Assembly: GCA_963702175.1 (NCBI GenBank)
Contig: OY969721.1
Span: 682,001 to 746,000, forward strand
Origin: VRUE01 sp963702175
GTDB taxonomy: Bacteria; Actinomycetota; Thermoleophilia; Solirubrobacterales; 70-9
DNA: 64,000 bases
Direction: 5' to 3'
Below the pieces are notes generated by a model. That model saw only the letters and a program-made list of their open reading frames with translations, was not told the origin of the DNA and did not search any database. How positions within the stretch are numbered: the stretch's first letter is position 1; the number at the start of each line of letters is the position of its first letter. Positions 40,822 through 48,538 of this stretch are shown here, one piece after another. The translations under genes and the position numbers were made by a program.

Positions 40822-41721
40822 ATGAGCGGCGCCGAGACCGTCGTAGTCGCCGCGCAGCGACCGGCAGCACTGACCGTCCTGCGGGACTACGTCACGCTGA
40901 CCAAGCCGAAGGTGCAGTCGCTGCTGCTGCTGACCACGATCACGACGATGTACGTGGCCGGCGATCCCTCGCTCGGCCTCGTCTTCCTCACCTGCCTCGG
41001 TGGCGCCCTCTCAGCGGGCGGCGCCGGCGCGATCAACCACGCGGTCGACCGCGACATCGACCGCACGATGGCGCGCACGGCGGACCGGCCAGTAGCCAGC
41101 GGCCGAGTCTCGCCCGGAGTGGCGATCGCTTTTGGCGCGGCGCTCGGCTTGGCGTCGTTCACGCTGCTCTCGCTGACCGTCAACCCCCTCGCCGCATCGC
41201 TCTCGCTGGCCGGGCTGTTCGGCTACGTCTTCGTCTACACGCTGTGGCTGAAGCGCCGCACTCCACAGAACATCGTGATCGGCGGCGCCGCCGGCGCGGT
41301 GCCGCCGCTGGTCGCCTGGGCGGCGGTGACGGGAGGGCTCGGCGGCACCGCCTTCTACCTCTTCGCGATCGTCTTCTTCTGGACGCCGCCCCACTTCTGG
41401 GCGCTCTCGCTGCTGATGAAGGACGAGTACGCGAAGGCGGGCGTGCCGATGCTGCCGGTCGTCCGCGGTGAGGACGAGACGCGCCGCCAGATCCTCCTCT
41501 ACACCGTGCTGCTCTACGCGGTGACCCAGCTGCCCTTCTGCGCCGGCGCCTTCGGGGTCGAGTACCTCGTCGCCTCGATGAGCCTCGGCGCCGCCTTCAT
41601 CTACTTCGCGGTGCGGCTGCTGCGCAGCGGCGAACGGAGCTGGGCACTACGCACCTACTTGTTCTCGCTCGCCTACCTGGCGCTGCTCTTCCTGGCGATG
41701 CCGCTCGACCGAGTCGTCTAG
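40822..41721 (+). CDS. ctaB: Heme O synthase (protoheme IX farnesyltransferase)
   Basis: A 299-residue UbiA-superfamily prenyltransferase with about eight helices. The first Asp-rich motif is NHAVDRDIDRTMARTADRP (about residues 73-91), preceded by DYVTLTKPKVQSLLL; the second motif region is FFWTPPHFWALSLLMKDEYAKAGVPMLPVVRG. It attaches farnesyl to heme B, giving heme O for A-type oxidases. It starts 6 nt after the subunit I-like gene. Its product would serve the ctaCDE oxidase with ctaA. Confidence 0.94.
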   Translation: MSGAETVVVAAQRPAALTVLRDYVTLTKPKVQSLLLLTTITTMYVAGDPSLGLVFLTCLGGALSAGGAGAINHAVDRDIDRTMARTADRPVASGRVSPGVAIAFGAALGLASFTLLSLTVNPLAASLSLAGLFGYVFVYTLWLKRRTPQNIVIGGAAGAVPPLVAWAAVTGGLGGTAFYLFAIVFFWTPPHFWALSLLMKDEYAKAGVPMLPVVRGEDETRRQILLYTVLLYAVTQLPFCAGAFGVEYLVASMSLGAAFIYFAVRLLRSGERSWALRTYLFSLAYLALLFLAMPLDRVV

Positions 41722-41734
41722 TAGAAATCCCGGC

Positions 41735-41848
41735 GTGGATCGCGAAACCGCCAGACGGAGCATCACCTCGGCCCTCCTCGCCGGGGGCTTTGCCGCGGCG
41801 GTCTTCGCCCTCTGCTTCGTGGCCGCGACCCTCTACATCGCCTCATGA
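41735..41848 (+). CDS. 37-residue single-pass membrane peptide
   Basis: A GTG-started frame of 37 residues, VDRETARRSITSALL followed by AGGFAAAVFALCFVAATLYIAS: a short basic N-terminus and one membrane helix. It lies 13 nt after ctaB and its stop overlaps the ATG of the next gene (ATGA), a strong sign that it is translated. Small single-helix subunits are usual in oxidase complexes, so a place in the oxidase or in heme handling is likely. There is no named family I can assign. Confidence 0.55.
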   Translation: MDRETARRSITSALLAGGFAAAVFALCFVAATLYIAS

Positions 41849-42135
41849 GCGCTGAGCGCAGCGTTCCCGAGCCCGGCGAGCTGCTCTACCGGCCGCGGCC
41901 CTCCTGGCTGCCTGCCATCCTCGCTTTCGCCCTGGCGCTGGCCGTCTGCGGGATCTTCGCCTCGTTCATGGTGCCCGGCTGGGTCTACTCGGTGATCGGC
42001 ATCGTGGTCGCCCTGGCGGTACTCCGCAGGATGGTCCGCGGCGCAGTCCGCGAGTACTTCCGCCTCCCCCGCAAGCAGCGCGTGCGCGGGGCTGTGCTTC
42101 CGGTGGAAACGATCTCCCCACCACCGCGCCCCTGA
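41845..42135 (+). CDS. Small two-helix membrane protein, possible oxidase accessory
   Basis: A 96-residue protein with two helices, LPAILAFALALAVCGIFASFMV and WVYSVIGIVVALAVLRRMV, and a basic tail VREYFRLPRKQRVRG. It is translationally coupled to the 37-residue peptide and sits in the ctaB transcription unit. Its size and two-helix layout recall the small subunit IV of actinobacterial oxidases (CtaF), but no clear motif proves that. Confidence 0.55.
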   Translation: MSAERSVPEPGELLYRPRPSWLPAILAFALALAVCGIFASFMVPGWVYSVIGIVVALAVLRRMVRGAVREYFRLPRKQRVRGAVLPVETISPPPRP

Positions 42136-42144
42136 CGTTCTGAG

Positions 42145-42240
42145 GCCAAGCAGATCAAGGACGCAGGGAGGTCGGCAAGGGGAGCGCACTTTGGTGCGTG
42201 ACCCGCAGACGACCGACTGAGGACGCCGAGATGCGCCGGT
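42145..42240 (+). ncRNA. Structured intergenic element, copy B
   Basis: It shares with copy A (20634) the blocks GCCAAGC, CAAGGACGCAGGGAG, CGACTGAGGACGC and GCGCCGGT in the same order. The internal hairpin is a different sequence, GCGCAC-TTTG-GTGCG. The outer stem GCAGATC (42150-42156) can pair with GAGATGC (42228-42234) through a tandem G-A mismatch. It lies between the convergent membrane-protein and CBS genes and ends just before the CBS stop codon, as copy A ends near the peroxiredoxin stop. Confidence 0.5.
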
Positions 42241-42241
42241 C

Positions 42242-42640
42242 TCAGGGCGTCAGGCCCGACGTCGCGCCCTCAGATGTCCAGACTTTGACGATGTCGCGCA
42301 TCGAGAGGACGCCGACCAGCTCCGCGTCGTCATAGACGACGAGGTGGCGGATGCCGCGCCGCGCCATTTCCGCTGCGGCCCGCTCCAAGCTCCAGTCGGG
42401 CGAGGCCGCGATCACACTGTCGCTCATGTGGTCGGCGACCCGCTCGGCGTCGGGGTCATCACCGGCGCCGACTGAGAGCAGGATGTCGCGCTCGGTGACG
42501 ATGCAGGGCACCGGTGTCTCGTCATCGCTCACCAGCGCCGCGCCGATCCCTTTGTCCGCCATCATCGCCGCCGCCTCTCGCAGCGTATGCGAGGGGCCGA
42601 CGGTGAGCACCACCTCTGACATCCCGTCCCGGACCCGCAT
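42242..42640 (-). CDS. Two-CBS-domain protein
   Basis: A 132-residue protein made of a CBS pair: MSEVVLTVGPSHTLREAAAMMADKGIGAALVSDD...CIVTERDILLSVGAG and DHMSDSVIAASPDWSLERAAAEMARRGIRHLVVYDDAELVGVLSMRDIVKVW. CBS pairs bind adenine nucleotides and usually sense energy state. The ATG at 42640 has AAGGAG 7 nt upstream. It stands alone within the respiratory region. The minus-strand frame continues past this start only by chance. Confidence 0.87.
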   Translation of the reverse strand: MRVRDGMSEVVLTVGPSHTLREAAAMMADKGIGAALVSDDETPVPCIVTERDILLSVGAGDDPDAERVADHMSDSVIAASPDWSLERAAAEMARRGIRHLVVYDDAELVGVLSMRDIVKVWTSEGATSGLTP

Positions 42641-42770
42641 CTTGCACTCCTTCCCCGCGTCATCGCGAGATCGTGTGAATCGCCTCAAGCCTACCCATCC
42701 ATCCCAGTCCTCGCCAATCGCCTTTTCGCAAGTCCTGGGCATATAGACTCCGGCGCGCCCAGCGCCGCGT

Positions 42771-43463
42771 ATGCCTAACTCCTTTCGCCCAACCCGCCTG
42801 CTCCTCGCCCTCGCCATTCTGGCCGCCGTCGCGCTGCCCGCCTCGGGCTGCGGAACGAGCACCGCCGACGTCGAGCGCGGCCGGGTGCTCTTCAAACAGA
42901 AATGCGGCACCTGCCACATCATGTCCCAGGCGGGCACGACCGCCCAGATCGGCCCCGATCTCGATGACGCCTTCGGCCCCGCCCGCGCCGCCGGCGAGAC
43001 AGGCAGCACGATCGAAGGCGTGGTCAAGGCCCAGGTCGAGAACCCTCGGCCCAGCACCGATAACCCTGCCGTCTCGATGCCGGCCGACATCATCGAGGGA
43101 CAGGACCTCGAAGACGTCGCCGCCTACATCGGCAAGTACGCCGGCGTGCCCGGCGCGGCGCCCCCGACCGTACCCGGCGGTTCCGGCGCCCAGGTCTTCG
43201 CCAACAACGGCTGCGGTGGCTGCCACACGCTCGCGGCGGCCAAATCGGGTGGCGTGACCGGTCCGGACCTCGACGATGTCCTACCCGGACAGAGCGTCGC
43301 GATGATCCACAAATCGATCGTCGACCCGAACGCGAAACTCGCCAAAGGCTATCCGCCCAACGTGATGCCGAGCATCTATGAGGCGACCCTCAGCCCGAAA
43401 GAACTCGAAGACCTCGTCGCCTACCTGGTCGAATCGACCAGCGGCAAACCCAAAGCCGGCTGA
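42771..43463 (+). CDS. Diheme cytochrome c lipoprotein
   Basis: A 230-residue membrane-anchored cytochrome c. It has a signal with lipobox P-A-S-G-C (Cys27), a first heme site CGTCH (about residues 45-49) with distal Met likely in V-S-M-P, and a second heme site CGGCH near residue 150 with Met in NVMPSIYEATLSPKELEDLVAYL. The two domains look like tandem class I cytochrome c units. Its likely role is to feed electrons to the CuA-containing oxidase encoded at 47-51 kb. It is divergent from the CBS gene; ctaA follows 48 nt downstream. Confidence 0.88.
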   Translation: MPNSFRPTRLLLALAILAAVALPASGCGTSTADVERGRVLFKQKCGTCHIMSQAGTTAQIGPDLDDAFGPARAAGETGSTIEGVVKAQVENPRPSTDNPAVSMPADIIEGQDLEDVAAYIGKYAGVPGAAPPTVPGGSGAQVFANNGCGGCHTLAAAKSGGVTGPDLDDVLPGQSVAMIHKSIVDPNAKLAKGYPPNVMPSIYEATLSPKELEDLVAYLVESTSGKPKAG

Positions 43464-43511
43464 GCCCGCCGCGGCGGCCTGGCTGTCGCTGGCATCATCC
43501 CTCGACTACCG

Positions 43512-44483
43512 ATGCGTGAGCGCCTCGAGATCACGCCGCAGCTCTACGCCAAGGTGACGATCGTCGCCCTGGCCGCCCTCTCCCTGATTGTGCTGACCGG
43601 CGCCGGGGTGCGGCTGACCGGCTCCGGCCTCGGCTGCCCCGACTGGCCGAAGTGTTACGGGAAAACGGTGCCGCCGCTCGACACTCACGCGGTGATCGAG
43701 TACGGCAACCGCCTCCTCACCGGTTTCGTCGGCCTCGCCGTAATCGCTGCCAGCGCCCTCGCCTGGTTGCGGCGGCCGTTCCGCTGGCACCTCGCCTTCT
43801 TCGGCGCGCTGTTGCCTCTAGGGGTGATCGGGCAAGCCGTGCTCGGCGCCCTGGTCGTCAAGCACCACCTCGCCCCGGAGCTGGTGATGTGCCACTTCTT
43901 GCTCTCGATGCTGCTGCTCGACGCCGCTTTCGCGCTCGCCTGGTGCGCCCGCTACGAGTCTTGGGAGCGACGGCGCTCCTCGGACCGCCTCGGCGTCTGG
44001 GCAGTCCGCGCCCTAATTCCGCTCGGGCAGCTGACGATCCTCGCCGGGACGGTCGCGACCGCCTCGGGCCCACACGCCGGCGACCATGAGGGTGAACTGG
44101 TTAGACGGTTCGACTTCGAGGGCGCCGGCACCTTGGAGTGGGTGGTGCAGCGACACAGCGCGATTGCCGCGATCTTCGGTGTCGCCGCGATCGCGGTCTG
44201 GCTGCTGCTGAGGCGGCAGGGAGGCGACAAGCGTGCTGTCAGGCCGCTGACCGTCGTGATCTGTCTGCTCGGGGTCCAGGGGGCCGTAGGAGGCCTCCAG
44301 TGGGCCCTAGAGCTGCCGGCGGAGCTGGTCTGGCTGCACATCGCCCTCGCCACGGCCACCTGGCTGGCGATGCTGTGGACGGTGGCCACCGCCGGCCGAC
44401 TGGAGCCGCGAGGAGTCGTCGCGGCTCCCAGCCCCGAGACCATGCCGGAACCGGCCCTGAGTGCCCCCGGCAGGGCCCCCTAG
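43512..44483 (+). CDS. ctaA: Heme A synthase (COX15/CtaA)
   Basis: A 323-residue, eight-helix membrane protein. Family landmarks are GAGVRLTGSGLGCPDWPKCYGKTVPP, HAVIEYGNRLLTG (the actinobacterial version of the first heme-ligand region), VVKHHLAPELVMCHFLLSM, and in the second half TASGPHAGDHEG, VVQRHSAIAAIFG and VWLHIALATATWLAML. It oxidises heme O (made by CtaB) to heme A. It is convergent in function with ctaB 2 kb upstream on the same strand. Confidence 0.93.
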   Translation: MRERLEITPQLYAKVTIVALAALSLIVLTGAGVRLTGSGLGCPDWPKCYGKTVPPLDTHAVIEYGNRLLTGFVGLAVIAASALAWLRRPFRWHLAFFGALLPLGVIGQAVLGALVVKHHLAPELVMCHFLLSMLLLDAAFALAWCARYESWERRRSSDRLGVWAVRALIPLGQLTILAGTVATASGPHAGDHEGELVRRFDFEGAGTLEWVVQRHSAIAAIFGVAAIAVWLLLRRQGGDKRAVRPLTVVICLLGVQGAVGGLQWALELPAELVWLHIALATATWLAMLWTVATAGRLEPRGVVAAPSPETMPEPALSAPGRAP

Positions 44484-44499
44484 GCGCCTTTTCGCGCCA

Positions 44500-45303
44500 A
44501 TGCTGCCCTTCGCCGTCTCGATCGCGACGCTCAGCCTCGCGCAGGCGGCGCTGGTCGCCCTGCCGCGTCCCGCTGTCTCCCCCGTCCTCGCTCGACTCGG
44601 CGGCCGCTGGTGGGCGCTCGTACCACCCGGGTCGATCGCGCTCGTGGTCGCGGCGATCGCCCTCGAGTCCGACTCGGCGCAGGCGCTGACCTACCTCGCT
44701 TTGCTTGCCGTCCCTCCCCTCGCCGCTCTCGCGCTCGGCGGCGTCATGCGCGGGGCTCGCACCGGGCTGGCAGCACTCGTCGTTCCGCTCTTCGCGCTCG
44801 CCTGGGCATCCCAGGAGTCCCTCGTGGGCGAGGGCGCGGCGTTGGCGCTCACCAGCCTTTCCTGCGTCAGCCTCGGCTGGCTGCTGGCCTGCGTGGTCCC
44901 GCCGCGATGGCTGAAGCTAGGGATCTACGCGATGGCGGCGATCGACGCCTGGCTGGTCTCCGCCGAGCTCCTGCAGGGGCCGAACGCAGTCCTCAACGCC
45001 GCTTCGCCGGGCAGCCTGCCGCAACTCCAGTACGCCTCCTTCGGCTCGGCCGTGACCGGGTTCGGCGACCTCTTCCTCGCCGCCACCCTGGGCGCCCTGC
45101 TCGCCGCCAACCGCCGACTTCAGCTGGCCGGCGCCGCTCTCCTCGCCGTCCTCGCCCTCAGCTTCGACCTGCTCTTCTTCGCCGTCGACTCACTGCCAGC
45201 AACGGTCCCGGTAGCCCTCACTCTCGCCGTGCTTGACCTCGGTGGGCGGCGCCGGACCAGGCCGGCTAGAGCAGCGCCAGAAGCAGCACGGTCTGGGCGC
45301 TGA
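44500..45303 (+). CDS. Multi-pass membrane protein, unknown
   Basis: About 267 residues from the ATG at 44500 (a GTG at 44461 inside ctaA is possible). Seven or eight hydrophobic helices rich in Ala/Leu are visible, such as ALTYLALLAVPPLAALALGGVM, LSCVSLGWLLACVV, and LQLAGAALLAVLALSFDLLFFAV. There is no recognisable catalytic motif and no family call. It follows ctaA on the same strand and could be linked to oxidase biogenesis by position only. Its end overlaps the convergent small gene at 45266. Confidence 0.6.
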   Translation: MLPFAVSIATLSLAQAALVALPRPAVSPVLARLGGRWWALVPPGSIALVVAAIALESDSAQALTYLALLAVPPLAALALGGVMRGARTGLAALVVPLFALAWASQESLVGEGAALALTSLSCVSLGWLLACVVPPRWLKLGIYAMAAIDAWLVSAELLQGPNAVLNAASPGSLPQLQYASFGSAVTGFGDLFLAATLGALLAANRRLQLAGAALLAVLALSFDLLFFAVDSLPATVPVALTLAVLDLGGRRRTRPARAAPEAARSGR

Positions 45304-45499
45304 TCAACCCGACGAAGGCCGCGAACATCACCGCGAACAGCTGGATCATGGTTCTCTGCATCGAGTCGAAGCGGGCATTAATGCGAGATTCCAACGATCC
45401 GAAGCGAGAAGACAAAAGGTTACGCGTGGGCCGACCGTGTGCCGACTTCGCGGCTCTGTCAGGAAGCCGTGCGCTCAGCTGAGAGGTCCACCACGACAT
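45266..45499 (-). CDS. Small protein with coiled coil and C-terminal membrane helix
   Basis: A 77-residue protein: a basic N-terminal third, an amphipathic segment LESRINARFDSMQRTMIQ, then a C-terminal helix LFAVMFAAFVGLISAQTVLLLAL. This tail-anchored layout recurs in short actinobacterial proteins of unknown role. Its start overlaps the end of the Usp-like gene by 41 nt on the same strand, so a shorter start is possible. Confidence 0.5.
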   Translation of the reverse strand: MSWWTSQLSARLPDRAAKSAHGRPTRNLLSSRFGSLESRINARFDSMQRTMIQLFAVMFAAFVGLISAQTVLLLALL

Positions 45500-46109
45500 G
45501 GGTGATCGGCAGATCTATCTGCTCCCGAGCCTGCTCGACCACCCCATGCTCAAGCCAGCGCGAGCGCTCCGGCGGGTGAGTCGAGATCACGATCTCGTCG
45601 GCGGGGAACGTGCGCAAGGCGTCCTCGATCGCGACGTTGGGATCCGAGTCGCCGATCTCTCCTCTCCCCTTCAGTCCCAGCTCATCGATCGCGATCAGCG
45701 AGAGCTCCATGCGCTGTCGCGCCAGCTCGATCGCTTCGTCGATTGCGGAGGCCCAGTGCGCCGCGCGCGACCCGGCCAGCGCGGGCGTGATCACGAGGAT
45801 CTCGCAATCCCGTCCCTGACAGCGATCGGCGATCTCCTTCAGCAGCTCGCCGCCGCCGACAGTCTCGTTGGCTACGACCAGCACCCTGTGCTTGCCGTCT
45901 CCACCTCGAGTCACGTCAACCATGCGCGGCAACGTCCCTCGAGAGTTGCGATACGCGACCCCCAGGCCGAACCCGATCAGCGCCGCCGCGAGGATGACCC
46001 CGAAAACCGGCCGCGTCAGCAACGTCAGCACTATCACCGCCACGGCCCCCGCGCCGATCACGACCACCCAGCGGAACGCATCGGCCTCCGACCTCAGCGG
46101 ATTGTGCAT
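45459..46109 (-). CDS. Membrane-anchored universal-stress-like protein
   Basis: A 216-residue protein. Two N-terminal helices (WVVVIGAGAVAVIVLTLL and VFGVILAAALIGFGLGVAY) are followed by a Usp/Rossmann-like domain starting HRVLVVANETVGGGELLKEIADR. The end, PADEIVISTHPPERSRWLEHGVVEQAREQIDLPITHVVVD, closely parallels the end of the gene at 47660-48538 (DEVLISTFAGETSRWLEEDLIGRV), so the two are paralogues. The function is unknown; the position among respiratory genes suggests stress control. Confidence 0.7.
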   Translation of the reverse strand: MHNPLRSEADAFRWVVVIGAGAVAVIVLTLLTRPVFGVILAAALIGFGLGVAYRNSRGTLPRMVDVTRGGDGKHRVLVVANETVGGGELLKEIADRCQGRDCEILVITPALAGSRAAHWASAIDEAIELARQRMELSLIAIDELGLKGRGEIGDSDPNVAIEDALRTFPADEIVISTHPPERSRWLEHGVVEQAREQIDLPITHVVVDLSAERTAS

Positions 46110-46194
46110 GGCAATAGCCTCCGATCGAATTCCTGCGTCCAGGGTAGCTGCTACCCGGCACGGGCCAAAGCCATGCGCCAGCTAGCGAAACGCC

Positions 46195-46887
46195 TTATTT
46201 GAGGTCTAACGCCGGCCAGCCTAATCCTGTTTTCCCTTCAGCATGCACCGCGTAGATCACGTATACGGGATCCCAGGTCACCTCTTTTGGACAGAAGATG
46301 CCCGCCCGCAACGTCAACGAGACCTGAATCGCAATCCTTGGAAGGTCTTCCGCTTTGTGCAGTGGATGTTTACCTTTGTGGTCGATTAAGCCTTTGATTT
46401 CTTCTGAGCTGTATTGGCAATCGAAACCCTGGCCGCTGCAACCTAAGAGGTGAAATTCAGCATTCGTTTTGAAGAAGAAATCATCGTTTTTAGCCACTTC
46501 GATGGAGCTTGGTTCGGGAGAGATCGTGTGAACTCCTTCGACACACCCTTCGCAGCCTTCTCCTAATTCAGGTTTCGGTAAAACGCCGGATTCCCAGCTG
46601 ATGATTTTGAGCGGTAGCGTCGAGCCCATGGCTCCAAGTTCGGCTTTGAATAACGAGTCTTCGCATTCCGCCACATTGAATTCGGCCTGGAATTTAATGT
46701 TTTCGGCTAACGCTAAAACTATGCTCCCCGCTGGCCATAATTCACCTTTGGGGCATAATTTGCCGGCTTCGACTAATTTTTTACATAGCACGACTTCGTC
46801 GGTCGCAAGCGCCGAAGGGGCTATCGCGAACGCAAACGTGGCCATCGCGGCAACTGACGCGAGGCCAAGCGCCTTAAACGTCTTCAT
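46195..46887 (-). CDS. Secreted protein of the LC...CPxGxxWP family, low GC
   Basis: A 230-residue secreted protein with a Sec signal (VAAMATFAFAIAPSALA). The mature start TDEVVLCKKLVEAGKLCPKGELWPAGSIVLALAENIKFQAEF matches part of the 15615-16910 protein, with shared L-C-x-K, C-P-x-G-x-x-W-P and K-F-Q. Four further cysteines appear as pairs (ECEDS, GCEGC). The gene has GAGGAG before its ATG, but codon use is strikingly AT-rich (TTT, AAA, TTA, GAA), unlike all neighbours. The function is unknown, probably extracellular. Confidence 0.72.
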   Translation of the reverse strand: MKTFKALGLASVAAMATFAFAIAPSALATDEVVLCKKLVEAGKLCPKGELWPAGSIVLALAENIKFQAEFNVAECEDSLFKAELGAMGSTLPLKIISWESGVLPKPELGEGCEGCVEGVHTISPEPSSIEVAKNDDFFFKTNAEFHLLGCSGQGFDCQYSSEEIKGLIDHKGKHPLHKAEDLPRIAIQVSLTLRAGIFCPKEVTWDPVYVIYAVHAEGKTGLGWPALDLK

Positions 46888-46959
46888 CTGGGTCTCCTCT
46901 CGGCAAACCTCGCAGGAGGTCGCATTACGAAGCAGGCGAGCCCGCCCCGTCGCCGGTCT

Positions 46960-46988
46960 GTCCTACCACGAACGGACTAAACGGTCAA
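46960..46988 (-). promoter_or_regulatory. Sigma-70-type promoter of the secreted-protein gene
   Basis: On the minus strand TTGACC (46988-46983) and TAGGAC (46965-46960) are separated by 17 nt, about 73 nt before the ATG at 46887. The -35 matches consensus at five of six positions. Confidence 0.5.
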
Positions 46989-47036
46989 GGAAAATTTATT
47001 AATCTGGGCCGGAGCCCTGATCAACGTGGCGCGAAC

Positions 47037-47660
47037 CTAGAGGATGTAAACCGAGACGTAGACGATGATCCACATCACGTCGACGAAGTGCCAGTAGATG
47101 CCCGGCACCTCGACTCCGAGGTGAGCCTCCGCGGCGGGGCCAAAATGGCCGCGGAAGGCGCGGATCGTGGCGAAGCTGAGTAGCGCCAAGCCGACGAAGA
47201 CGTGGGCGCCGTGCAGACCCGTAAGGCCGTAGAAGATCGAGCCGAAGGCGAGGTCGCGGGCGCTGAAGCCGATGTGCGCGTACTCGTTGATCTGAATGAA
47301 GAGGAAGGTGGCACCGAGTAGAAGGGTGAGGACCAGGCCCAACTTCAGCCCGGTGCGGTTCCCCTTGCGCACCGACTCGAGCGCGTAGTGGATTGTGAAG
47401 CTCGACGAGACCAGGATCGCGGTGTTAATTCCGGCCACTGCGACCGGCAGCTCGTAGGGCTCGGGCGGCCAACTCGGCGGGTCGACGACCACGCGGAGAA
47501 AGAAGTAGGCGGCGAAGAAGGCGCCGAACAGCATCACCTCGGAGACGATGAAGAGCAGAATCCCCAGTGTCTGGCGGTCGATTCGCGAGCTCTGGTGGGC
47601 CTCGGGCGGCCCGTGGTGCTCATCGTGGGCGTGACCCAGGGCGACGGTGGCGCTCTCCAT
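47037..47660 (-). CDS. ctaE: Cytochrome c oxidase subunit III
   Basis: A 207-residue subunit III with five helices. Typical features are SEVMLFGAFFAAYFFLRVV, AGINTAILVSSSFTIHYAL, GATFLFIQINEYAHIGF, YGLTGLHGAHVFVGLALL and the C-terminal PGIYWHFVDVMWIIVYVSVYIL. It stabilises subunit I and the proton path. The ATG at 47660 overlaps the stop of the Usp-like gene by one base. It is last in the minus-strand unit ctaC-ctaD-usp-ctaE. Confidence 0.93.
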   Translation of the reverse strand: MESATVALGHAHDEHHGPPEAHQSSRIDRQTLGILLFIVSEVMLFGAFFAAYFFLRVVVDPPSWPPEPYELPVAVAGINTAILVSSSFTIHYALESVRKGNRTGLKLGLVLTLLLGATFLFIQINEYAHIGFSARDLAFGSIFYGLTGLHGAHVFVGLALLSFATIRAFRGHFGPAAEAHLGVEVPGIYWHFVDVMWIIVYVSVYIL

Positions 47661-48538
47661 CAGCTCCTCTCCTCCCCCTCGGCAACGGCGGCGGCGACAG
47701 CGGCCGCCGGCCTTCCGACCTCGAGGTGCTCGACGGTCTTGTCGGTGATCTCGCGCACCCGGCCGATCAGGTCCTCCTCGAGCCAACGTGAGGTCTCGCC
47801 GGCAAAGGTCGAGATCAGCACCTCGTCGATGCGGTAGTGCTCGATCGCGTTCTTTACAGCGTGGAATGGATCGGGGCTCATCGGCTGCCCGGTAGCGTCG
47901 ACGTCGGCTCGGTAAAGCTCGGCAAGGGTGGAGGCGAGGTCGCGGACGATCTGCGCCTCCGAGACGTCCTCGGAGCGGGGACAGATGATCGTGAAGCGAT
48001 GCGGATGACCCGCGGCACGTTCCTTCAGCCGGGTGACCAGATCCGGCGCCGCAACCGTCTGGGTGGCGACGACGAGAGTGTGGTTGACCTCCCAGCTGAC
48101 CGCGTCATCTTCGATCCGCACGGGAATGTGGGTGACGGCGACCTCCGGCTCGAAGCGGGCCCGCGCCCACTCCACCAGGTCCTTGCGGGTAAACCCGAAA
48201 CGGGTCTCGGAGAGGCAAGAAAGCAGCACCTCCCCCGGGTCATGGGCGCGCACGGCGTCGTCCAGAGCGAGAGCCGGATCGGGGTCCATTACCTCACCGA
48301 TCGAGTCGATTCCGTACTCGGCAAGGACCGACATCGTCACCTCGACCCGCGCTCGGGCGGCGTCGCGTAGTTCACCGGGCTCGACGACCTGGCCCACGGC
48401 TGGCTGGTTCTGCGGCGCCGCAACGGCGACGAAGGGAACCTGCTCGGCCCGCTCGCGGACTGCCTCGAGAAGCTTGCGACCGCCCGCTACCTCGTTGAGG
48501 AAGACGAGCAAGGGCCGGACATCGGAGGAGGTACTCAT
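47660..48538 (-). CDS. Usp-like two-domain protein inside the oxidase operon
   Basis: A 292-residue soluble protein with two Rossmann-like halves: LLVFLNEVAGGRKLLEAVRERA at the start, and HTLVVATQTVAAPDLVTRLKERAAGHPHRFTIICP at about residue 152, each followed by an IDEVLIST-like strand. It resembles the permuted universal-stress-like proteins seen in actinobacteria. It overlaps ctaD by 4 nt and ctaE by 1 nt, so its synthesis is tied to the oxidase. Its related gene at 45459 adds membrane anchors. Its role in the oxidase is unknown. Confidence 0.7.
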   Translation of the reverse strand: MSTSSDVRPLLVFLNEVAGGRKLLEAVRERAEQVPFVAVAAPQNQPAVGQVVEPGELRDAARARVEVTMSVLAEYGIDSIGEVMDPDPALALDDAVRAHDPGEVLLSCLSETRFGFTRKDLVEWARARFEPEVAVTHIPVRIEDDAVSWEVNHTLVVATQTVAAPDLVTRLKERAAGHPHRFTIICPRSEDVSEAQIVRDLASTLAELYRADVDATGQPMSPDPFHAVKNAIEHYRIDEVLISTFAGETSRWLEEDLIGRVREITDKTVEHLEVGRPAAAVAAAVAEGEERS

